Positions 58,148-64,000 of a stretch of 64,000 nt of DNA are shown here, in pieces (within the stretch, counting starts at the first letter, position 1; each line of letters opens with the position of its first letter). The notes under the pieces were generated by a model, which saw only the letters and a program-made list of their open reading frames with translations, was not told the DNA's origin and did no database searches. Origin of the DNA: Pyxidicoccus parkwaysis (GTDB taxonomy: Bacteria; Myxococcota; Myxococcia; Myxococcales; Myxococcaceae); the NCBI RefSeq assembly GCF_017301735.1, contig NZ_CP071090.1, positions 6,562,001 to 6,626,000 of the forward strand. Direction: 5' to 3'. A program made the translations under genes and the position numbers.

Positions 58148-60520
58148 ATGCGGCAAGTCCTCACCCGTGCCCTGGGCCTCTTGCGCCGCCCGGCTGTCCT
58201 GGCCACCGTCCTCGTCCTGGCGGGAGGTGGCTCGGCGCTCGTCCTCGTGCCTCTCTTCGGCGTCCCCGGCTTCGAGCTGGGGCTGGCCCTCTCCATCGCC
58301 GTGGGCCTGCTCGGCGGGGGGACGGGCATCGCCGCCGCCGCCCAGGAGCGCCGCCTGCTCCTGGGGGTGGACCCCCGCCCCCCGGGCGCCCTCCGCGCCG
58401 AGGCCCCCGGCACCGCCGTGGGACGCGCCCTGGGGGCCGCCCTCGTCCTCAATGTGGGCGTGCTGGTGCCCCCCTTCCTCGCGGCCACCCTCTTCGCCGT
58501 GCTGCGCACCGCGTGCGACCCGTTCGAATTGGTGGGCTTCTACCCCCTGCTCACCCTCCCCTCGGCCGTCCTGGCGTCCGCGGCGGGCGTCTTCTGCGGC
58601 TTCATGGCGAAGCGGCCCCGGGGGGCGGTGGGCCTGTATGCGCTGCTGGTGCTGATTTCGGCGGTGCCCACCGTGTGGCCCATCGTCCTGGGCCCCCAGG
58701 TGTTCGCCTTCAACCACTTCCTGGGGCACATGCCCGGGCCGCTGTACGACGAGGCCCTGGCGGTGACGCCCGCCCTGGGCTGGTTCCGCCTGGAGACGCC
58801 GCTGTGGGCCTGGGTGCTGGCGGGCCTGTCCGCCGGGCTGCTCAATATGGGCACCGGGCGGCTGGGCCGCTCCGGCCTGCGCGCGTGGGCCCTGGCGGCG
58901 CTGGTGCTGCCGCTGGCGGGCATCGCCTTCATGGAGTCGCGCGGGCCGCAGCTGGGCCTGCGGATGAACGACGCGTACCTCGCGGAGACGCTGGGTGGCT
59001 TCCGCGAGACGGAGCACTTCCGCCTGCACTACTTCCGGGGCAAGCCGCGCGAGGACGTGGACCGCCTCACGCGGGATTTGGAGTTCCGGTGGATGCAGAC
59101 GCAGCGCTTCCTCGGCGTGGCCCCCACCGAGCGCATCGACATCTGGCTCTACAAGGACGAGAAGCAGAAGCAGCAACTGGTGGGCGCCGGCCGCACGCAG
59201 TTCGCCAAGCCGTGGCTGCACTCGCTACACATCCAGGACAAGCCCTTCCCCCACTCCACGCTGCACCACGAGCTGGCGCACGTCATGGCGGGCCCCGCGG
59301 GCGGCGGCCCCTTCCGCGTCACCACGCGGCTGGGCGTGTGGCCGCTGATGGGGCTGATTGAGGGCCTCGCGGTGGCGGCGGACGGCCCGGTGCAGGGCGA
59401 CCTCACGCTGCACCAGTGGGCCGCGGGCATGCGCCGGCAGAAGCTGGCCCCGGACATGCGCAAGCTGATGGGGCCGGAGGGCTTCTACCAGTCCGCACCC
59501 GCGCGCGCGTACACCGTGGCCGGCTCCTTCCTGCTCTACCTCGCGGAGACGTACGGCGCGCCCAAGCTGCGCGCCGTGTACGCGCACGGGGACTTCCAGG
59601 ACGCCTACGGCCGGCCGCTGGATGAGCTCGTCACCGAGTGGGAGCGCTACGTGGACGCGCTGCCGCTGGACGACGCGGCGGTAGCGCGCGCCTTCGCCCG
59701 CTTCCGCACCGGCAGCCTCTTCACCCGTGCCTGCGCGCGCGAGGTGGCCCGCCTGTCCGAGTCCGCCCGCGACACGCTTGCCAGCGACCCGGAGGACGCG
59801 CTGGAGCGCTACCGCCGCGCCGCGGACCTGCAGCCGGATGAGCCCTCGTTCCGCATCGGCCAGGCCGCGGCGCTGTCCGTCATGGAACGGTACGACGACG
59901 CGGCCGCCGTGTTGGCGACACTCGCGGACAGCGAGCGCGTGAAGGGCCAGCTCGTGCTGGAGGCCGAAGTCGCCATGGCGCGCGCGGACGTCGAGCTGCG
60001 TCGCGAGCAGCCGGACGCCGCGCGGCGCTTCCTCGACACCGTGCTGGCGAAGGACGCCGGGCCGGACCTGACCCGCACCGCGCAGGTGAAGCTCGCCGCG
60101 CTGGACTCGAACGCGCCCGGGCGCCGCTCCGCCATCGACGCCTACTTCCGCGCCACGCAGGAGGAGCTGCGCCTGTTGCTGCTCAACCGCGCTCTCATCG
60201 CGCTGCCGGGTGACGCGTACCTCAACTACCTGCTGGGACGGAGGCTGAGCCAGGTGGGCGCCCCTTCGCTCGCCGGGGAGCCCCTCCAGCGGGCCCTGGC
60301 CGACGAGGCGCTGCCCGAGGCCCTGCGCCGCGAGGCGCTGCGCCTGCGCGTGGAGACCTCCTACCTGGCCGGAGACTGCGGCGCGGTGCGACACGAGGTG
60401 GGGGCCCTGCCGGACTTCGGCGCCGCCTTCCGGGCCACCGCCGACGAGTGGCGCGAGCGGTGTGATTTCGAGGAGGCAACCTTCCGGGGCCCCCTCGTGC
60501 CACGACAGGCTTTCCGCTAG
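58148..60520 (+). CDS. Polytopic membrane zinc peptidase (gluzincin) with TPR-like C-terminus
   Basis: 790 residues. About six membrane helices occupy 15-270. A soluble domain has H374-E375-L-A-H378 (HExxH) and a downstream glutamate E405 in LIEGLAV, the gluzincin zinc-ligand spacing. About 560-770 is helical with TPR-like repeats (ALERYRRAADLQPDEPSFRIGQA). The fusion of membrane helices, peptidase and TPRs is not a family I can name. The ATG at 58148 directly follows GGGGAGG, a very close ribosome site. It is the start of a plus-strand run to the DUF2505 gene. Confidence 0.78.
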   Translation: MRQVLTRALGLLRRPAVLATVLVLAGGGSALVLVPLFGVPGFELGLALSIAVGLLGGGTGIAAAAQERRLLLGVDPRPPGALRAEAPGTAVGRALGAALVLNVGVLVPPFLAATLFAVLRTACDPFELVGFYPLLTLPSAVLASAAGVFCGFMAKRPRGAVGLYALLVLISAVPTVWPIVLGPQVFAFNHFLGHMPGPLYDEALAVTPALGWFRLETPLWAWVLAGLSAGLLNMGTGRLGRSGLRAWALAALVLPLAGIAFMESRGPQLGLRMNDAYLAETLGGFRETEHFRLHYFRGKPREDVDRLTRDLEFRWMQTQRFLGVAPTERIDIWLYKDEKQKQQLVGAGRTQFAKPWLHSLHIQDKPFPHSTLHHELAHVMAGPAGGGPFRVTTRLGVWPLMGLIEGLAVAADGPVQGDLTLHQWAAGMRRQKLAPDMRKLMGPEGFYQSAPARAYTVAGSFLLYLAETYGAPKLRAVYAHGDFQDAYGRPLDELVTEWERYVDALPLDDAAVARAFARFRTGSLFTRACAREVARLSESARDTLASDPEDALERYRRAADLQPDEPSFRIGQAAALSVMERYDDAAAVLATLADSERVKGQLVLEAEVAMARADVELRREQPDAARRFLDTVLAKDAGPDLTRTAQVKLAALDSNAPGRRSAIDAYFRATQEELRLLLLNRALIALPGDAYLNYLLGRRLSQVGAPSLAGEPLQRALADEALPEALRREALRLRVETSYLAGDCGAVRHEVGALPDFGAAFRATADEWRERCDFEEATFRGPLVPRQAFR

Positions 60521-60588
60521 CCGGGGATTCCGCTAGGCAGGGCCCCACAGCAGCGACGCAAAACAGCTCAAAGCCAAGGAGGAGCCGG

Positions 60589-61116
60589 ATGCGGTTCGAG
60601 ACGAGGCAGCGAATCCAGGGGACGGTGGACGAGGTGGAGCGTGCGCTCCTCGACGAGCGGTACTTCGACTTCCTCCTGAAGAACCACGGCGTGCTCCTGG
60701 AGCTGCAGCCGCTGGAGGTGAAGACGGAGGGCGACCTGGTGAAGCGCCGCGTGCGCTACCGCCCCCGCCCCGTCATCCAGAGCATCGGCCCCAAGCAGGT
60801 ACCGCCCGAGTACTTCGCCTTCATCGAGACGTCCACGTACGACAAGCGCCGCAAGGAGCTGACCTTCTCCAACGCGCCCACGTCGCAGACCATCTCCAAG
60901 ATGCTGGTCAACACCGGCAAGCTGAGCCTGCGGGATTTGGGCGGCGGCCAGACGGAGCGCTCGCTGGACGGTGAAATCACCCTCAAGCTGCCGTTCCTCA
61001 TGAAGCCCCTGGCGATGATTGGCGAGAAGATCATCCAGTCCGAGGGCCTGAAGATTCTCGACAACGAGGTGCCGGTGCTGAACCGGTTCATCGCCGAGGT
61101 CATCCGCAAGGCCTAG
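60589..61116 (+). CDS. DUF2505 family (START-like) protein
   Basis: 175 residues. The fold reads as a small alpha/beta lipid-binding-like (START/SRPBCC) domain, with the N-terminal FETRQRIQGTVDEVERALLDERYFDFL and a long C-terminal helix (EVPVLNRFIAEVIRKA). DUF2505 proteins have no assigned reaction. An AGGAGG ribosome site 7 bases before the ATG is strong. It lies 68 bases after the gluzincin gene. Confidence 0.8.
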   Translation: MRFETRQRIQGTVDEVERALLDERYFDFLLKNHGVLLELQPLEVKTEGDLVKRRVRYRPRPVIQSIGPKQVPPEYFAFIETSTYDKRRKELTFSNAPTSQTISKMLVNTGKLSLRDLGGGQTERSLDGEITLKLPFLMKPLAMIGEKIIQSEGLKILDNEVPVLNRFIAEVIRKA

Positions 61117-61217
61117 GCCGCACGCCTCGGCCACGAGGGCGGGCGGAGGGCCCGTCCTCCCGAGCGGGACCTGGGAATGGGTTGACTTCCTCTCGGTTGT
61201 CCTCGTAAGGCCCCGCC

Positions 61218-61685
61218 ATGATCAAACGCTTCCTCGCCCTCAGCGTCCTGTCCCTCCTGGTCGCCTGCGCCCCGAAGCGCATCCCCGGCACCGAGCTCGA
61301 CGACACGCCCGACGTTCGCGCCATCCTCGATGTGATGGAGAAGTACCGCTCCGGGCTGGAGAACCGTGACGCCGCGGCCATCCAGGCGCTCGTCACCAAG
61401 GACTTCCGCGAGGACGCGGGCACCCCGTCCGACCCCGACGACGACCTCACCGCCGCCAACCTCGGCCCCTACCTGCAGAACCTCTTCAAGGCGCTCCAGT
61501 CGCCCAAGGTGGAGCTGGACGTGCGCCGTGTGCAGATCAGCGAGAACATGGCCGCCGCCATCTACTACTGGAAGGCGAGCTGGCGCATGCCGGGCCTCAA
61601 CCCGAAGCCCCAGCGCGACTCCGAGCTGGAGCAGATGGTGTTCCGCCGCGAGGGCGACACCTGGAAGATTGTCTCCGGCATCTGA
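61218..61685 (+). CDS. NTF2-like lipoprotein
   Basis: 155 residues. The lipobox LVAC (Cys17) follows a short signal. The body has the NTF2/SnoaL-like pattern: an amphipathic first helix (AILDVMEKYRSGLENRDAAAI), then ALVTKDF and alternating strands (ENMAAAIYYWKASW, TWKIVSGI). NTF2-like domains bind small ligands or peptides; the role here is unknown. It is followed by twin hairpin terminators and converges on homoserine kinase. Confidence 0.8.
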   Translation: MIKRFLALSVLSLLVACAPKRIPGTELDDTPDVRAILDVMEKYRSGLENRDAAAIQALVTKDFREDAGTPSDPDDDLTAANLGPYLQNLFKALQSPKVELDVRRVQISENMAAAIYYWKASWRMPGLNPKPQRDSELEQMVFRREGDTWKIVSGI

Positions 61686-61697
61686 TGCCGCACAGGG

Positions 61698-61718
61698 CCT
61701 GGAGCACTTCGCTCCAGG
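61698..61718. terminator. First of two tandem hairpins between convergent genes
   Basis: CCTGGAGC (61698-61705) pairs with GCTCCAGG (61711-61718) around ACTTC. It sits 13 bases past the lipoprotein stop and works equally on either strand. No T-run is present. Confidence 0.6.
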
Positions 61719-61726
61719 TCACGAGG

Positions 61727-61751
61727 GGCCTGGAGCACCTGGCTCCAGGCC
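61727..61751. terminator. Second tandem hairpin, near-identical to the first
   Basis: GGCCTGGAGC (61727-61736) pairs perfectly with GCTCCAGGCC (61742-61751) around ACCTG. The stem repeats the core of the first hairpin 31 bases on. It lies 8 bases before the homoserine kinase stop, so it can serve both convergent genes. Confidence 0.65.
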
Positions 61752-61759
61752 TCAGGGCC

Positions 61760-62734
61760 TCACAGCCCCAGCAGTTGCGCGAGCCCCTCGGGCCCCATGG
61801 CGGACAGCGCCCGGGCCCGGTTGAGGTACGTGCGGTAGTCCTTCTTCGTGAGCTTGTCCGGCGGCAGCGGCGACAGGTGGTAGTCGCGGATGCGGCTGGA
61901 CGCGAAGCGCACCGCCCCGAAGAGCGCGTGGCCGAAGAGGTTGGCGCGCTCCACGGCGGACAGGGGCCTCACGTCCTGGTAGCCGCGGACGAAGGCGCGG
62001 CACAGCTCGGGCAGGTACTGGCCGTTGTCGAAGCACCACGCGTTGAGCGTGATGACGACGTCCAGGCCGTACGCCTCGCGGCACGCCATCTCGAAGTCGA
62101 AGAAGGCGCCCACGCGGTCTCCCAGCCACTTCACGTTGTCCATGAAGAGGTCCGCGTGGATGACGCCGCGAGGCTCCAGCCCCTGGCGCACCGTCTCCGC
62201 CTTGTCCAGGTAGCGCTCCAGCTCCTTCGCCACCGACGCCAGCTCCGCGTCCTGATGGCGCGCGAGCCCCACCAACCACTGGCGCACCGTCTCCGGCCCG
62301 TAGGGATTGGCGCGCGAGCCAGAGAAGGACTGCGTGTCCCGGTGCATCTTCCCCAGCTCCGTGCCCAGCGACTCCAGGTGCTCGGGCGTGAGGTTCGGGT
62401 GGCGCAGTTCCTCGCCCGGCAGCCAGCGGAAGATGCTGACGCGGCCGCCCTCCACTTCCAGGAAGGGCTCGCCGCCGGTGCGCGGCTTCAACTGCACCGG
62501 CCCGGGGAAGTGGTACTCGGCGAGGTGCGCGAGCAGCGCGGCCTCGAAGCGCAGGTCATCCGCGGAGCGCACGGTGGTGTGGCGCATGAAGAAGCGCCCG
62601 GTGTCCGTCTCCAGCCGGTGGTTGGTGTTGATGGAGCCCTGGGGAATGGGCGTCACCCCCCGCACCTGTCCCAACCCATACGCCTCCGAGACCCGGACGA
62701 AGGCCTCGGGTGACAGGGCCGTGTGTACCGCCAT
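61760..62734 (-). CDS. thrB: Homoserine kinase (ThrB type II, APH fold)
   Basis: 324 residues. The aminoglycoside-phosphotransferase-like fold has GVIHADLFMDNVKWLGD (catalytic Asp and Asn) and FFDFEMACREAYGLDVVITLNAWCFD, matching the alphaproteobacterial-type ThrB. It phosphorylates homoserine for threonine synthesis. It differs from the GHMP-type ThrB of E. coli. The ATG at 62734 opens MAVHTALS, the usual N-terminus. A related kinase in the same fold with another substrate cannot be wholly excluded. Confidence 0.85.
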   Translation of the reverse strand: MAVHTALSPEAFVRVSEAYGLGQVRGVTPIPQGSINTNHRLETDTGRFFMRHTTVRSADDLRFEAALLAHLAEYHFPGPVQLKPRTGGEPFLEVEGGRVSIFRWLPGEELRHPNLTPEHLESLGTELGKMHRDTQSFSGSRANPYGPETVRQWLVGLARHQDAELASVAKELERYLDKAETVRQGLEPRGVIHADLFMDNVKWLGDRVGAFFDFEMACREAYGLDVVITLNAWCFDNGQYLPELCRAFVRGYQDVRPLSAVERANLFGHALFGAVRFASSRIRDYHLSPLPPDKLTKKDYRTYLNRARALSAMGPEGLAQLLGL

Positions 62735-62926
62735 TGCGCACCTCCGGCGGCCAGTATGCACCAGTGCGGCCGGGCGCTGACGCTCCGTGTCGTCCGGTGG
62801 AGTCCAGGGCCACGGGGCCCACCGTTGACACCTGGAGGGGGCATTCCTATCTGTGCCCGGCCCCTATATCTGGCAAGAGGGCGAAACCGTCCGGAAGCAT
62901 TCATTCCCAGCGGGGGAGGCAGGTCC

Positions 62927-64000
62927 ATGAGCACGGAAGGACGCGGGGACTGGAAGCGGCGCGAGAGTTTCGCCAGCGCGCTGATGCAGGTGGGGGCCGT
63001 CGCCCTGCTGCTGGCGGCCGCGGTGGCGTACTTCGTCCACCGGAGATACCTCCAGAAGGAGACAGATGAGCACCTGCGCTCGGCCCGCACCGCCGCCCAG
63101 CGCGGCAACCCGGCGGACTTCGCGCAGGCCATGAAGGAGTTGGAGGCCGTCTTCCAGCTCAACGACTCGTCACGCGACGCGCAGGCCCTCGCCGCCGACA
63201 TCCAGACGGAGCTGTGGCTGGAGCACCACCAGCCCGGCGCGGACGCGAAGGCGCATGAGTACCTCGCGCGCGCGGAGGCGCTGGACTCCCGCTCCGGCGA
63301 GCGCTTCGGCGCGCGCGCGCGACACCTGCTCGCGGAGGGCAAGGCGGCGGAGGCGGAAAAGTACCTCGAGGACCTCAAGGCCCAGGGCGCGAGCAGCCCG
63401 ACGCTGACGCTGGCCCTGGGCATGGCCCTCCAGGCGCGGGGTGATTTGCCCGGCGCCCGGCAGGCCTTCGCCCGCGCGGCGGAGGTCGCCTACCGAGACC
63501 CGCGCTACACCACGGCCCAGGGCGAGGCCCTGCTGGACGAGGGCCAGTACGGCCCGGCGATGGAGGCCTTCTCCAAGGCCACCAGCGTCAACCCGGACCA
63601 CCTGCTGGCGCGCGTGTCGCTCGCGCTGGCGCAGGCGTACCAGGGCCGCAGGCTGGAGGAGGCGCAGAAGACACTGGCCGCCCTCCAGGCCCGCGACGCG
63701 GAGCTGACGCCGGTGGTGAAGTCCCGCGCGGGCGCGCTGAAGGCGGAACTGGCCCTGGCGCGCGGCGCGGCGGACGAGGCCGTGCAGGCCGCGGACGAGG
63801 CGCTGAAAATCACCCCGGATGACCACTACGCCCTCTTCGCCCGCGCCCGCGCGCTGGCGGTGAAGAAGGCCCCGGAGGCCCGCGCCGCCTTCGAGGCCGC
63901 GGTGGCGAAGCGCCACAACGCGCCCCTGCTCTACCTGGACGGCGCGCGCGCCCTGCAGGGGGCCGGAGACGGCGCGGGCGCGCTGGCGCTGCTGGACGCA
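62927..64000 (+). CDS. Membrane-anchored TPR protein (partial, runs off the window)
   Basis: 358 residues are visible and the frame is open to the window's end. A membrane helix at about 21-37 (MQVGAVALLLAAAVAYF) follows a short charged N-terminus. The rest is a chain of TPR-like helices with A-x-x-x-A-x-x-Y packing (AMEAFSKATSVNPDHLLARV, EALKITPDDHYALFARARAL). It is likely a periplasm-facing or cytoplasm-facing scaffold; topology is not resolved. A GGAGG ribosome site lies 10 bases before the ATG. It diverges from thrB. Confidence 0.8.
   Translation, partial: MSTEGRGDWKRRESFASALMQVGAVALLLAAAVAYFVHRRYLQKETDEHLRSARTAAQRGNPADFAQAMKELEAVFQLNDSSRDAQALAADIQTELWLEHHQPGADAKAHEYLARAEALDSRSGERFGARARHLLAEGKAAEAEKYLEDLKAQGASSPTLTLALGMALQARGDLPGARQAFARAAEVAYRDPRYTTAQGEALLDEGQYGPAMEAFSKATSVNPDHLLARVSLALAQAYQGRRLEEAQKTLAALQARDAELTPVVKSRAGALKAELALARGAADEAVQAADEALKITPDDHYALFARARALAVKKAPEARAAFEAAVAKRHNAPLLYLDGARALQGAGDGAGALALLDA

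Overview
This is a very GC-rich window with dense genes, many four-base start/stop overlaps and many secreted lipoproteins. It also holds adventurous-gliding genes, a MYXO-CTERM sorting tail, Ser/Thr kinases and MopE-type surface repeats. Together these point to a delta-proteobacterium of the Myxococcaceae (Myxococcus, Corallococcus or Pyxidicoccus). Recalled family names for two neighbours (MXAN_2561 and MXAN_2562 families) and for the gliding genes (MXAN_2538 to 2541) suggest synteny with the MXAN_25xx region of Myxococcus xanthus. That link is from memory and was not searched.

Layout. 1-2765 (+): the tail of an unknown gene, a site-2-protease-like M50 peptidase with a long low-complexity tail, and a small membrane protein. 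2767-13995 (-): a fused MoaD-MoaE molybdopterin synthase, a PKD lipoprotein, an outer-membrane barrel and a MYXO-CTERM protein. These are followed by an Asd-family protein lacking the catalytic Cys, a block of 45-bp tandem repeats, then tsaB, rlpA, a three-PDZ rseP, cdsA and uppS, and an SDR oxidoreductase. 14113-18201 (+): a WYL regulator with a palindromic operator, a TPR protein, and a MopE-like surface protein broken at two 8-base homopolymers. 18206-21535: two divergent Ser/Thr kinases, then an RluD-type pseudouridine synthase, YjbQ and DinB.

24668-34810: a lectin/VPS62 lipoprotein, an EamA transporter, a poly(A)-polymerase-like nucleotidyltransferase, a methyltransferase, an App1-like phosphatase coupled to plsX, and an MFS transporter. 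34908-40890: the gliding locus, with gltC, gltB and gltA in one direction and cglC plus a von Willebrand A protein in the other. 40985-45640: a 1551-residue lipoprotein combining a LamG-like domain, a di-heme peroxidase and nine Cys-containing repeats. 45955-48072: purE, purK and ybaK. 48080-54636: a zinc-binding-type dehydrogenase, a coiled-coil membrane protein, an EAL-CBS protein, small hypotheticals and a di-heme cytochrome. 54662-64000: a collagen-like PhoX phosphatase, a DUF192 lipoprotein, a PilZ protein, a membrane gluzincin with TPRs, a DUF2505 protein, an NTF2-like lipoprotein, homoserine kinase, and the start of a TPR membrane protein.

Functional themes are envelope biogenesis (undecaprenyl and CDP-DAG synthesis, RseP, PlsX, RlpA), gliding motility and surface display, intracellular signalling (kinases, EAL, PilZ) and housekeeping enzymes. 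I saw no tRNA, rRNA, CRISPR array, IS element or prophage. The least ordinary items are the giant peroxidase-repeat lipoprotein, the lectin-VPS62 lipoprotein, the twice-frameshifted MopE-like gene, the collagen-like PhoX and the uncharacterised VWA partner of the gliding genes.
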